Below, piece after piece: positions 1 through 9,829 of a DNA stretch of 18,475 bases. Below the pieces are notes generated by a model. That model was not told where the DNA came from. It searched no databases and saw only the letters and a list, made by a program, of their open reading frames with translations. Every line of letters begins with the position of its first letter. Position 1 is the first letter of the stretch. The DNA is taken from positions 1 to 18,475 of the forward strand of contig MU617231.1 in NCBI GenBank assembly GCA_025201705.1. The letters are read 5' to 3'. The stretch is from Dissophora ornata (Eukaryota > Mortierellomycota > Mortierellomycetes > Mortierellales > Mortierellaceae). The translations under genes and the position numbers were made by a program.

Positions 1-260
1 CTTTGCCTTCTTGTGTCTTGCTGTGATGCCACGCTCCTTCTCGCGTTCGACCGTTGTCTTACATTTGGGCTTCCAGATGAGCTCAGTCGCTTGTTTCTCG
101 AGGTATTCGACGAACTTATGTATCACTGTGTGCGATTGCCAGGGGAGTACCAAAGAGGGCCCGCTCCTTGATCACACTGACTGGCGTGACGCCACAGTAA
201 AGGTCGCTGATCGCCCACTTGAGGTCCGTTACTCGGTCATAATGTCCTTTCCCGCGCAAA
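1..260 (-). pseudogene. Decayed coding fragment at the window edge, one frameshift
   Basis: Read on the minus strand, about 258 down to 119 gives a protein-like stretch (contains DLKWAISDLYCGVTPVSVIK and later ALFGTPLAIAHSD) that ends at a stop at 116-118. Reading then resumes one frame over from about 120 to position 1 (KFVEYLEKQATELIWKPKCK, then a basic tail) and runs off the window. Two adjoining stretches of sensible amino-acid composition in different frames suggest a broken gene or repeat-family ORF; an intron at this junction is not obvious. I do not recognise the family. A transposon-derived or lineage-specific multicopy protein is possible. No start codon is visible and the 3' end lies outside the window. 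Confidence 0.35.
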
Positions 261-316
261 AGCTATTGAGTTCCGCCGGTTGACGTCGGGGTTAGCACGA
301 AATATCTTCCACGTCC

Positions 317-459
317 TTTTTTTTTTTATAACAAGGACTCCCTGGGCTCTTCATTGTCCACGCCATGTGTATCTCAAACGCAGTGTACTTTTTCTGGGTG
401 CAGGCCCGGGCGGTAGCATTCTCTTTTTTTTTTTAACAACAAGACATGTCGGGGGGACC

Positions 460-526
<67 letters not shown>

Positions 527-547
527 ACCAACAAGGACCCCCAGCGC
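317..547 (-). repeat. Three successive poly(A)-tailed ends, seen as poly(T) on the + strand
   Basis: T runs at 317-327 (11 T), 424-434 (11 T) and 463-523 (61 T) are each followed within a few bases by a related sequence: ataacaaggac, aacaacaagacatg and atgaccaacaaggac. On the minus strand this is the same GTCCTTGTT-like end followed by A(n), three times at roughly 100- and 40-bp spacing. This is the look of 3' ends of a retroposed, polyadenylated sequence family, or of one degenerate tandem unit. No body of a LINE or SINE with recognisable coding or Pol III boxes could be identified beside them. Confidence 0.5.
463..523. repeat. 61-bp uninterrupted T homopolymer
   Basis: Sixty-one consecutive T residues, flanked on both sides by the 7-mer GACCAAC (456-462 and 526-532). 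The flanking direct repeat resembles a short target-site duplication around an inserted poly(A) tail, read on the minus strand. Homopolymers of this length are unstable and prone to assembly error, so the exact length is uncertain. Confidence 0.85.
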
Positions 548-701
548 CATGAAATTTATTGACTATGGTCCTTGGACAAGTCTCCAGCGCGTTCGCGCCC
601 CAGTGGGGGACCCCAGCCAGGGTTACCGCCTCGGCATTCCCATCGTAAATTTGCAAAACCGAATCTATAATAGTAATTTGAGCCTTCCAAATATCAAAGT
701 G

Positions 702-782
702 GTCAACATGGCCGAGCGGTTAAGGCGTGAGACTCGAAATCTCATGGGTTCTCCCGCGCAGGTTCAAATCCTGCTGTTGACG
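702..782 (+). tRNA. tRNA-Ser (anticodon CGA)
   Basis: A full class II cloverleaf is visible. The acceptor stem GTCAACA (702-708) pairs with TGTTGAC (775-781) and G782 is the discriminator base. The D arm carries the A-box-like TGGCCGAGCGGTTAAGGC. The anticodon stem TGAGA/TCTCA (728-732/740-744) closes loop CTCGAAA with anticodon CGA at 735-737, which reads the serine codon UCG. A long variable arm, typical of serine tRNAs, precedes the T arm GCAGG/CCTGC (758-762/770-774) with loop TTCAAAT. There is no intron. CCA is not encoded, as expected for a nuclear tRNA gene. Confidence 0.97.
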
Positions 783-789
783 CGATATC

Positions 790-796
790 TTTTTTT
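790..796 (+). terminator. RNA polymerase III T-run terminator of tRNA-Ser
   Basis: Seven consecutive T residues begin 7 bp after the discriminator base of the tRNA-Ser gene, the standard Pol III stop signal. Confidence 0.85.
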
Positions 797-3700
797 GTTT
801 TATTCCAAAATGTCAGCAATGAGGGACATGGAGAATTGTTGTAGCAGATCGAGGAGATTGCGCGCGCCAATTTTTGCTGAAAAATAGGTTGTCATCCTCT
901 CTTTCGTTGTTTGACCAAATTCATCGCGAAGGCACCATGTGCAAGGAAGGGGTGATTTCCTCCGCCCTCCAAAGAACCACTGCTGGGTTAATGGCGAAGA
1001 GTATGGTGCCCAATTCACGAGATAATTGCTGCGACCCAAATCGTATGATTGCATACTATAGCCCATCTCACATTGAGGTGTTACAGCTCTCAGCCAAAGT
1101 ATTCTCAACAATTGTGATGGCTGTAATAACTGTAAGCTCTCGCTACTTCTTTCTACCACGGGTTGCAGGAGCTCTGATGCGAATCCGTGTCAAATTGGCA
1201 AATTAGCGTCCTGTCCAAGAAAAAAGCTAGCATGAACTTTGTCAGGACTTGGAGACGTGACACAAGCTGTACGGGGGCGCTTGCCGAATGTCGAACGACT
1301 AGAGGGTACACCGCACTCGCAACGGGCGTCTTACGACTTCGCCCCTACAAAGTCTTCTTCCTTATGTTTCCGAGAATCGCAGAACATGCTCCTACTTCTT
1401 CCTTGGACCAGTAGACGTGACAGGTCTTGTCTGTTGGTTTTAGGCCGTTGTTTCCGAATCCCCGGGTTCCAACTTATTGCTCTTAAAGAGGTACCAGTAG
1501 CGCCATTTCAGGAGACAAACAAAAAAAAAAGAGGGGAAAATAGGGTTTCAGGGATCTCCCCTTTCCTCTTCCTTTGCTTTTCGAATAGTATTCGTCGTCG
1601 TCATTTAGGCCATCTCGTTTTGTTTAGTCGAGTGAGACTAAGAGCATGCAGAAGTTGCTCGCTATCGTTCGCCTTCTCCTCTCACAAGCAAGTAGTTATG
1701 CAGCAGTGGGTCGCATGTCCTATAATGATCATGGTCTCCAGGATCATTAACAGGGGTTCATCTGGAATTAGCGAATTACACCCAGGGGTACATCTTGTCG
1801 AGGTGGACAGTAATCACAAAAAAAGATACAAGTCTTATGTTCGGAGACATACATTATTGAGCTCGGCCAGGCCACTCCTCTTTAATATGGCGGAGTCGTA
1901 ACATGATTCGGGAAAATATTGTTGAAAAAGAATGTAGTGGGTCTCTTTCAGGATCGCCACTATCACACTGTTATCTTGTCTTAACGACAAACATGACCAC
2001 CGATGTATCCAGATGGATTCGCAGCTTTGTTCTCGATCTGCAACCTGAATAAGCTTATCACCTTTTTTTTCTTGTAAAAAAATAAAATAAATAAACAAGT
2101 AAAGAAAAAATTGCGGGGGAGGCACGAACGTCGCCAACAAAGAAAAAATACTGTCCCTCCACCTTCGCCGAACAGCCGTAGAGAGCAACAGGACGAAGGC
2201 TGCATTGGTATAGTAGCTTTCGGAAGGCGGTGGAGCACATCGGAACAAGCGTCAATGCTGATTTGCCAGAGGGGATTCAATTCTGTCTGGCGGCCATTAG
2301 AATTTCCCCTGGCAATGGTTATGAGTGGACGACATATTTGATCTCAGTCAACACGCGGGTTTCAAGGGCAGACAATGAAGTGAGGCCGCGCTAAGGAGCG
2401 GCCAGTCTGGAGAGTGGGGAAATGTTTAGAGATAAGGAGGGAGACGAAAAAAAATTCAACTCAGCAATGATGGATCCGTGATAAAATAGATACTGACGAC
2501 GATGTCTCGCTGTGGTCAAGTATTTGATACACTTGTCGTTGTGTCCGATCAACTCAGAAACTATTGTTAGCGGAGCGTATGCCGCGACGTAAGAAAGACA
2601 GAAGGCTATCACAGACAGCGAGCTGTCTAGCGCTCGCAGAGTGACACCTAAGCAGAGTTGTCTTGGTAAGCACGTTTGACACGTAGAACAGCAATTGGAG
2701 CACGTTCAGACCTGCGTTTTACATGGTGCTACAGAATGGAACAAAATTTAAACAAATGTCAAATGTGCTTGCATCGCACAAGGCGTGTTTGTGTTTACTA
2801 TTTACGCAATCGACCGCAGCAATGCACGACTTGCTTCACCGTCTGTCACGAAAGAGTCAGAAAATGACTTGAAAGATTTTCTGCAGCATGATAGTCTCCG
2901 CCGTTACTGCGTGAGCGATTGGCGATACACCCATTCATCTTTTGTTAGGAGAAGATATCGAGAGAAACAAACTGCGGGGCTTACTCTATTGTATAAGGCT
3001 TAGCGCGAACAGAGTGGGAGCAGCAGGAGCGAGTTCTCCATGCGGCATAGAGAGTGTCCCTTTCGATACGTATGGAATATCTAGGGACAAGACCCATCGC
3101 AGGATCGTCAAGGGCTGTCGCTGTCTTTGATTATTCCACGGTACATTGTCCTCTATTCTACCGCACTGTGTTTGCTCAGGATCCCTGTAACAGTGTAAAG
3201 GGGGCACCATGGAGAGAGTAGGAACCCGAAGGTGAGCGAAGGTGAAGGAAGATGTAGGAATCGATTTATGATGCCATTGCACGGGGAATTTCGATTTCAA
3301 AATCGTGCGAGTGCTCGTTTCGTTATTGGGTTGGTCGTAAAAGCAATGATGACACGATTGTGGCACATTTCTGCCCTACATGGCACAACCCTCAGCCCAG
3401 TACATGTTGCTTATGCACTAACACGCTTTGTTTGGGTGCTGCAAGAGCGATTACCGCGTAAAAGAAAGAAAGGAAGCAGACGACTGTCCCAATTACGCGG
3501 GCATCGCTATCAATAAATGCATGTATTGAGAAGCACCGCTGCTGTTGATAGGGAACATGTAGAGAGAAACCATGCTCCTGCTCCCAATGTGCTGGAATGG
3601 CGTATTATATGTGTGTATATCGAATGGCAGGCAACGACAGGATGTAAACATCAACACGAGCAGTTCTATATTTACTTGGAGCACACCGTCAGGAATGTAC

Positions 3701-4338
3701 TGGGAGGGAATTTGAACGTGTGGGCTACAGTATATGGATCCGGAGAGACGTGGAAGGGAGAGAGACAGAGAGTTTGGCTTGCTATGAGAGGGTAGGGGGG
3801 TCCCTACGTGTTCCTAAAAATGGTGCTGGTTAGTAGAGTTGCCTTTAGGGAGGCGAGTGAGTGCACGAACGGCGTACAGCGTGGAGTTTTTCTCAGGAAT
3901 CCCAAGCGCACACACACAAATGGAGAGAATACGGATTGCCGTGCGCATGTCGAACATATGATCGATTGTGACTGAATTGACAAGTCTTTTAGACTAAGGG
4001 GCGAAGGTGTCAACCCCACAGAGTGTGTTCCGATTTCCTTAGTGAATACGGGCGAATGAGTTGCGGCCACAGGTGGGTTTGCGTTGCTCTCCGCTAGCCA
4101 GCCATGCGTGCCTTATCTTGATGAGGAGTGAGCGGTGAGAGGCAATGAATCGGAGTCTTTAGTGCAATATATGTGAGGACATAATTTCATTCTATCCAAT
4201 TCATTCCGCAACGACCATTCACCTGCTCGAGATAAGGAGCAGGGCAGCTGCGTATTGTTGCTGTTAACCTTCTTTGTCTCCACTTTTTTATCCCATGCTG
4301 CTGAACTGGAAATGGAAATGTATTGAGGACGGATCCAT
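797..4338. other. Gene-poor stretch, no supported gene
   Basis: Open frames here are short, overlap on both strands and have no recognisable domain, codon pattern or consistent splice structure. Local features are an AT-rich patch at about 2060-2110 with T and A runs, and mixed-composition sequence with scattered short repeats of CGTCGTCGT type near 1587. No tRNA T arm, CRISPR-like array or transposon protein was seen. It could be decayed repeat DNA, or an intergenic region holding the distal promoter of the zinc-finger gene downstream. Confidence 0.5.
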
Positions 4339-4346
4339 TATAAAAG
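4339..4346 (+). promoter_or_regulatory. TATA box of the CreA/Mig1-like gene
   Basis: TATAAAAG lies 258 bp before the ATG at 4604. It is followed by a strongly pyrimidine-rich leader (about 4370-4600, with long T and CT runs), a common 5' UTR style in fungi. It would give a 5' UTR of roughly 200-230 nt. No upstream intron is needed to reach the start codon. Confidence 0.65.
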
Positions 4347-4603
4347 ACGCTCGCTTTCTCCTCGAACGTTTTTCTTTTTTTCCGGTTTTCTGGTTTCTGG
4401 TTTTTCTTTCTCTCTTTTTTTTTCTCACTTCCACTTTTCACTTGTATCCGTTTATCGTCTTTCAATCAATCAAGCACTTAGCCCCGGATCATAGCCAAGC
4501 AAACACCATTCCCACGCTAGCTCACGTCCTTGCCACCTATTCTTATTTGTCTCATCTTTCTCTTCACCATCGACTCTAACCTTTATTACTGCCACCGCCG
4601 AAC

Positions 4604-5536
4604 ATGAACATGACCATGATGACGACCACGAACCCTATGCCTGCGCCCAAACAGCAAAAGTCCTCTTCCTCTACAGCAGTTCCCAGGAGCGGCCAGGATG
4701 CGCCTCGCCCCTACAAATGTCACATCTGCCCAAAGTCCTTCCACCGCCTCGAACACCAGACCCGCCATATCAGAACCCACACAGGGGAGCGTCCTCACCA
4801 ATGCACGTTCGCGACCTGCCAGAAGCGTTTTTCGCGCTCGGACGAACTCACCAGACACACGCGCATCCACTCGACTACTAAGGCCAAGAAGGAACGTTCC
4901 ACAGCACCACCGTGCCACATCTCAATCAAGCCGTTCATGAAGGTGGTCATGGTCGCATTTGACGGCGAGAATAACCACCAGCGCGCCTCGACTACTTCTC
5001 CCTCAACTTCGCCCTCGCCCTCGCCCTCGCCTCGTATGGTATCCCCAGGCACCTTCAAGCAGCAGCGTCAGCAGAACAGGGCCTCGCCTTACCCGCAGGT
5101 GTCGTATGTCAAGAAAGAGTCTTCCTCACCCGTGATGGCCATGCAGCAGCCGTCTCCTCCTATGACGGCCAATTCCTCGCCAGTGTCACAGCTGATGTCG
5201 GACTCTGAATCCGATGCCTCGGCTTCTCCTCTCTTCACGCCAGAATCCTCGCCTGTGCCTCATGTCTCTTATCACCATGACCAGTACCAACAGCAGAAGT
5301 TTCATCAGCACCAGAGTCAGGCACCGGTGCAGTTCCAGTTTCAAAACACGAGTAGCAGCTTCTATCATCATCAGCATTTCCAGGGCTTTTCGACGTTGCC
5401 TCCTTTGAGTCCTATGCAGAGTCTCAAGCTGACTGCAGCGACCTTGTTGCCACGTCCTGTCTTTGCTCCCTTCCGTTCTTCGCAGGCAGTGACGCTGCCC
5501 CCAATTTCGACTATCATGAACTCCCTGTTCATTTAA
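4604..5536 (+). CDS. creA: CreA/Mig1-like C2H2 zinc-finger transcription factor
   Basis: Single-exon 310-residue nuclear DNA-binding protein. Two adjacent C2H2 fingers sit near the N terminus: finger 1 uses C39, C42, H55 and H59; finger 2 uses C67, C72, H85 and H89, joined by a THTGERPH linker. The recognition helices ([10 protein letters not shown] and [10 protein letters not shown]) are the hallmark pair of Mig1/CreA, which bind GC-rich SYGGRG sites and repress genes for alternative carbon sources when glucose is present. A short basic stretch (TKAKKER) after finger 2 may act as a nuclear localisation signal. The rest is low complexity: Ser/Pro repeats (about 128-145), a Ser/Asp-rich acidic patch, and a Gln/His-rich segment (about 225-260). 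It is shorter than ascomycete CreA (about 400 residues). Zygomycete-type genomes often hold several such paralogues, so the orthology is less sure than the family. Confidence 0.92.
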   Translation: MNMTMMTTTNPMPAPKQQKSSSSTAVPRSGQDAPRPYKCHICPKSFHRLEHQTRHIRTHTGERPHQCTFATCQKRFSRSDELTRHTRIHSTTKAKKERSTAPPCHISIKPFMKVVMVAFDGENNHQRASTTSPSTSPSPSPSPRMVSPGTFKQQRQQNRASPYPQVSYVKKESSSPVMAMQQPSPPMTANSSPVSQLMSDSESDASASPLFTPESSPVPHVSYHHDQYQQQKFHQHQSQAPVQFQFQNTSSSFYHHQHFQGFSTLPPLSPMQSLKLTAATLLPRPVFAPFRSSQAVTLPPISTIMNSLFI

Positions 5537-7274
5537 ACGCACTACAATCGGATACCAAGGTCCAAGGAAGGAATTTTTTTTATTCTTTTCTTACTTCCTG
5601 CTTGTGATATAGAACCATCATCTCGTCGTTTGACAACTGTATATAATTCTTGCAACACTACTGCTACAACTACATTACGCCAACCATACTGCCAACAATA
5701 AGACCCATATTCCCCTGTAAAATACCAAATAGTAATAACATTTGCTTTTTATTCCACATGCTTGTCTGAACAATTGAATGAAAAATTATGGAAATGGTGC
5801 AATCGAGGACAAGGGTGAGAAATTCGCCGCATAGAGCACTGAAAGATAACAGCGAACCCTTCCTCAGATTTTATTTTTGTAACGACTTTTGACCTCCGTT
5901 GCACACACGTAGAGATGCATAAATCCTTTTGATCCTCCCATTTTTTTTTATCTTACGACGGTGAGCGTGATCAGCAAATACAGAGCTTTGGCTCCATTTC
6001 CTCCCTGCTCTCTCCTCGGTCGTCCATAAAAAGCTAACATGGCCGACAACGAAACCCAGCAACCAGCGATTTATAAACAAATCAATTGCGAAAAAAAATG
6101 AGAGAATCAGGCATCAACCCCGCATGAATATATCATGACCATCCACTCACCATCTTGTGAGCATGTGCCACGCCCTATGTAGATGTATACAACTGTATAC
6201 GTGTGTGTAATTCACGATTACTCTTTTGTGTCAACACTTTTTTCTTTCCTTCTTTATCTCTCCCTTTTTGTTTTTTTCCCAAGAGACAGAGCAAAGTGGT
6301 TGGGCTATCTCTTTTTTTTTTTTTTACTTTCGGGTTCTGATCGGCCAAACCTTTTTCTTCAGTTTCTCTTGCTCTTTCGCCGTGTGCAAATTGGTTTTTT
6401 ATTCCCACTTTTCCCCGCACTTCCTTTTTTGATTACAGTTTGGTGTTGTTGTTTTCTTTCATTCACTTGTGGGGGATGTACTTTTCTGATGAGAAAAGTG
6501 ATCCTATCACAAAAAAATAAATAACAACAAACCGCAACAAGCAAAACCTTCTCGTTTGTTCACGTTGATCGATTGGTTGCTTCGGAAGAGAACGTCTGGC
6601 ACGTTCGTTTTTACACTCTTGTGTCTTTCTCCTGGGGCCTACCGCCGAGCCACCACCCCCGCATTCCGCCGCTCCCCCACCTCTGACTCCAGGGTATTTT
6701 AACGCCATTTCGATCCACCACTAGTTTCCGAAGGCAATGGATCGACGTAAATTGTATGCCGACACCTAATGTTTGTCACTTGAAGAACCGGGTCTGCCAC
6801 TGGAGTTACTTGAGAATGTGGGTCAGTGCCATGGATGATAAAACGAGCAGAGAGCGAACAAGGTGAGGCTCCTTCCTTTCTCGCGAGACCAAACCCACTC
6901 TTCATCTCGCGTTATAGGCGCTAGAAAAAAAATGGGTCATGTCCTTTTTCCCCCGCAGCCGGATCGAGTGGGTGCATATAGCGATCCCGGGGCCACAGAG
7001 TACGGGATCGGTAACGGACGTATGCATCCGTACGACATTATGTGTTTGTACGATGTTCAGAGGTCCTGCAATGGCGGGGGGAGCAGACGCGTTAGCCGTT
7101 TTAAGATGTAAACATGTGATTCGGCTATGGCGCACGTGTAACATTGCAACGCTCAGAGCAAGCGAGGAGGGAATTTGGCAATGATCTCGACGCGGTAGAG
7201 CTGCACTGGAATAATAAGTCGAACAGGAGACGCCTGTTTATCTTGTTCTTTGTCTTTTTTTCATATGATCCCCG
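5537..7274. other. Intergenic region between two convergent genes, pyrimidine-rich block
   Basis: This 1.7 kb lies between the 3' ends of the zinc-finger gene (+) and the NmrA-like gene (-). The first 200 bp are AT-rich 3' UTR material with T runs and AATAAG/AATAACA-type signals near 5697 and 5733. A strongly T/C-rich block covers about 6225-6470. No open frame here has recognisable domains, and no tRNA, snRNA or transposon protein was identified. An unrecognised non-coding transcript is possible but not supported. Confidence 0.45.
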
Positions 7275-7280
7275 TTTATT
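7275..7280 (-). terminator. Polyadenylation signal of the NmrA-like gene
   Basis: AATAAA on the minus strand (TTTATT on +) lies about 72 nt past the TAA stop of the NmrA-like gene, a suitable position for 3' end formation. Confidence 0.6.
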
Positions 7281-7351
7281 GATAAAACAAACTAGGGGTA
7301 CTCCCTCTAGAATACCCATTGATATTGAAGAGGTATTGTCATCGTGCACAC

Positions 7352-8632
7352 TTAGTCGCGATGAGGCTTGAAGGCGTCCTTCTCCTTGCGCAAAAAGTCC
7401 TTGATGGACTTCCCATGCTCACCTGTGATCTTTTCCAAGTCACCCGAGACAAGGCCAGCCTCACCCTTGCGAATGAGCTCGAGCTCATCGAGGAGCAGGT
7501 TGATCGCGGCCTCGTTGGGGACAATGTGATGATGATCGCCATGGTCATCATGGTCGCGTTGATAATCGCCGCTGGTGATAGTAACCGCAGAATACTGGGA
7601 AGAAGAGGCAAGGAGGTCACTACACCATTGACACCAATGACCCTCAGAATCCTGGAAATCATCAGACATGTTCTCGCGCTTCTTGAGCGACTCAAAGTAC
7701 TTCTTCAGCTCCTCGCGCGAGACCTCCTTGACCTCGATTTGTTTGCCAGTAACCTCGCTCAACTCGTGGACGAGACTCTCGGGCGTGATCTTTTGGGGGC
7801 CAGTCAGGGTATAGATTTTGTTCTTGTGCTGGCCGAAGCCGTAGTATTCATTGGAATCAACTTGCTGTTCTTCTTCATTGTCGGCTTGTTGATGTTGCTG
7901 CGGCTGCGGCTGCGAGGGAGAGAATGACAGTTCCTGCTCCTGAGCGGAAGAAATCTCAGCGAGAGATTCACCGTGGCGACACTCATTCACAACGATTGTT
8001 TCGATGGCGCAAACCAGGTCGCACACATCGATCGGCACCATCTCACACTGTTTGGTGGTCGAGATCGGAAATTCGGCGCGTTTCTTGACGATGGGTGCCC
8101 AAAGGAGAAAGCATTGATCAAGAATGCTCGCGCGGAGGATGATGTAACATTCGCAGTGCTGCTTGACGTCCTTTTCAATCTCGTGGTAGGAACTGATCTC
8201 CTTCAGATGCGAGGACGACTCGCCAGCACCCTCGACTGAGATCAGCATACAGGACTTTACGTCCTGGTTCTTCATCGCCTGAAGAACGTTCCTGGCGTAC
8301 TTGGCGCGACGCTCATCCACCTCGGGGATCAGAATCGCGCAGCGGACACCGCGGAGAGCCTTTTCGAGGCTATTTTCATCGTCATAGTCAACCTTCTCGA
8401 GGCGAACGTTTTTGTATTTCTTGAGTCTATCAAGGTGTTCGATCTTGCGGGCCAAACAGACGAGCTGAACGTCCTTGCACTTCTTCTCGAGTTCTTCGGC
8501 AAGGTGGTAGGCGGTACAGCAACCGAGCCAGGAGTCTACGTTAGTGAGGCCGATCCTCGTGATGCTGGCGATGCCAGTCTGCTTGACGATGGCGGCGGGG
8601 GGGCCAGTCTGAGGAATGGAGGAAGACGGCAT
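7352..8632 (-). CDS. NmrA-like NAD(P)-binding protein
   Basis: Single-exon 426-residue protein, ATG at 8632, TAA at 7352-7354. The first ~220 residues follow the NmrA-like atypical short-chain dehydrogenase/reductase fold: an N-terminal strand and Gly-containing turn (about 25-40, near WLGCCTAYHLAEEL), a second strand ending in LVCLARK where the cofactor adenosine is held, then KVDYDDENSLEKALRGV leading into the AILIPEV strand, and later LISVEGAG and ILRASIL. Such proteins usually act as NAD(P) sensors or as reductases in the cytosol or nucleus. The dinucleotide-binding Gly motif is poorly conserved and no Tyr-x3-Lys pair is clear, so a regulatory role is plausible. A Gln/Glu-rich insert (about 240-262) splits the domain from a C-terminal part with a His/Asp cluster (about 358-367). 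Function beyond the fold is unknown. Confidence 0.85.
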   Translation of the reverse strand: MPSSSIPQTGPPAAIVKQTGIASITRIGLTNVDSWLGCCTAYHLAEELEKKCKDVQLVCLARKIEHLDRLKKYKNVRLEKVDYDDENSLEKALRGVRCAILIPEVDERRAKYARNVLQAMKNQDVKSCMLISVEGAGESSSHLKEISSYHEIEKDVKQHCECYIILRASILDQCFLLWAPIVKKRAEFPISTTKQCEMVPIDVCDLVCAIETIVVNECRHGESLAEISSAQEQELSFSPSQPQPQQHQQADNEEEQQVDSNEYYGFGQHKNKIYTLTGPQKITPESLVHELSEVTGKQIEVKEVSREELKKYFESLKKRENMSDDFQDSEGHWCQWCSDLLASSSQYSAVTITSGDYQRDHDDHGDHHHIVPNEAAINLLLDELELIRKGEAGLVSGDLEKITGEHGKSIKDFLRKEKDAFKPHRD

Positions 8633-8768
8633 GGTTGGGATTCAAAATCGATGTTTGGAGAGAAAGAGGTGCAGAAGTTGTGGGTCCGCGTTGTGCGATA
8701 AGGAGTACTGGAGGTGTGAATGGTGAGAGCAAGAAAAAGAAAGGGTGAGGAAGCTGCAATGGCCAGGG

Positions 8769-8775
8769 TTTTATA
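8769..8775 (-). promoter_or_regulatory. TATA box of the NmrA-like gene
   Basis: TATAAAA on the minus strand (TTTTATA on +), about 137 bp upstream of the ATG at 8632. It sits in the divergent promoter region shared with the Cmc1-family gene at 9141. Confidence 0.6.
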
Positions 8776-9140
8776 GACAGGGGTGAGTTGACTAGCAAGT
8801 TTAGAGACATCGCTTCTTGGGATAGGTGATGTAGATGTAAATGCTGAAAATGTTGGTGATTGTGCTAAACGACCAGTCTCTGAGCACTACAGCCGCGTAC
8901 GATGCAGGGAGAGGCGGGTGATCGTTGAAGGGAAAAGGATTTCCCTAGCACGATCTGCAAGAGCGGGTCTCGTCGTAGACGGATGATGGGCTTGGTTGCA
9001 GATGGCGTAAATTGATACTGGACGCGACGCGACAGCCGTAGGACAAGATATCAAAGCCACACCCGATCGCCAACGAGGCTGAATCGCACCGTACTCCTGT
9101 CCATTCGCACATTCGACACACGCAGACCCACAGACCCGAC
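8776..9140. promoter_or_regulatory. Divergent promoter region, NmrA-like gene and Cmc1-like gene
   Basis: The start codons at 8632 (-) and 9141 (+) face away from each other, so this interval must hold the regulatory sequence for both genes. No TATA box is evident for the + strand gene. Its leader just before the ATG is rich in CACA/CAGACC repeats. No other gene is seen here. Confidence 0.5.
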
Positions 9141-9715
9141 ATGCACATTCTCACAAGAGCAGAGGAAGAGTACCTCTTCAAGACACTCAAAGCAAACGCT
9201 CTTAAGGAATGCGATCCCATTGTTAAAGGTAAATGACGTACCAAGAGAGCGAAGCATGGCGACGATCTTTTCTTTTGTCAGCTGCTAACGGTCAAAACGC
9301 ATGAATCATACAACGGAATAGAATTCGTCGAATGCACACACGGGAAGTTGGTCACTGTTCTGTGGGGCTGCAGGGCACAGCACAAGGCTATGAACAAATG
9401 CTTGATGGCACTGTATGTTGATACACTCTCCTTTTTATTTAACATGTTGTCTGGTCAATGGGTTAATAAGCTAATTCTGGTCATATATCTCTTGGCACGC
9501 TCTACTACTACTCGACAAAACGCACTTCACCACGCTCAATCGGGATATCGACATCTCCCAGGACAACACAGGCAGACATGGATAAGCTGAAGGTCCAATA
9601 TATCAACGACCTCGCAGAGGGCAAAATCGATCATGCGCAGCTGCAGAGGGAGCAGAAGCAAAAAGAGGAGGAGCTCAAGAAGAAGAGCAAGAGCGCTGGT
9701 CCTGGTGTTCATTAG
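9141..9715 (+). CDS. CMC1: Cmc1-family twin CX9C COX assembly protein, three exons
   Basis: Exons join at 9141-9228, 9322-9412 and 9562-9715 (GTAAAT..TAG intron of 93 bp; GTATGT..CAG intron of 149 bp). Phases match and give a 110-residue protein. Paired cysteine motifs C24-x9-C34 and C46-x9-C56 form the twin CX9C coiled-coil-helix fold of proteins oxidised by Mia40 in the mitochondrial intermembrane space. The N-terminal EEE..LKANALKECD and the CRAQHKAMNKC segment fit the Cmc1 family, which helps stabilise Cox1 during cytochrome c oxidase assembly. The tail is a charged helix rich in Gln, Glu and Lys. The first CX9C pair spans the first intron, so it is seen only after splicing. The gene is convergent with its downstream neighbour, 115 bp between stop codons. 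The family call is firm; Cmc1 rather than a close relative is likely. The second intron boundary is the least certain point. Confidence 0.84.
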
Positions 9716-9744
9716 AGTACAGCGACCCATTCTTTTACCAGAGC

Positions 9745-9750
9745 AATAAA
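9745..9750 (+). terminator. Polyadenylation signal of the Cmc1-like gene
   Basis: AATAAA begins 30 nt after the TAG stop, inside the 115-bp gap to the convergent neighbour. Confidence 0.65.
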
Positions 9751-9829
9751 GGGTCGGGGCGCTTGAATATAGACGAACGCTGGAGTGTGCTTTCAGACAT
9801 CCACTTCCAAACCTAAGGTCTGTTGTGGT

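Noticed and set aside
1440..1480. B-box-like TTCCGAATCCC near 1450 as a possible tRNA or SINE
   Set aside because: No paired arms or A box at a suitable distance on either strand.
2040..2115. AT-rich patch with CTTGT/ACAAG inverted repeat as an origin or terminator
   Set aside because: A 5-bp stem around an A/T run is weak, and there is no gene whose end it would serve.
1835..4070. Several 60-130 codon open frames on both strands
   Set aside because: Overlapping frames with no domain or coding bias and no conserved splice structure; treated as chance.
4200..4340. SYGGRG-like hexamers upstream of the CreA/Mig1-like gene as autoregulatory sites
   Set aside because: Single degenerate six-base matches are expected by chance in this much sequence.
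6480..6520. TGATGA motif as a C/D box snoRNA
   Set aside because: No CUGA box or closing terminal stem at a suitable distance.
6183..6524. Hydrophobic open frame with possible membrane segments
   Set aside because: It is a by-product of a T/C-rich block (Phe/Leu/Ser runs), with no start context, homologue or splice partner.
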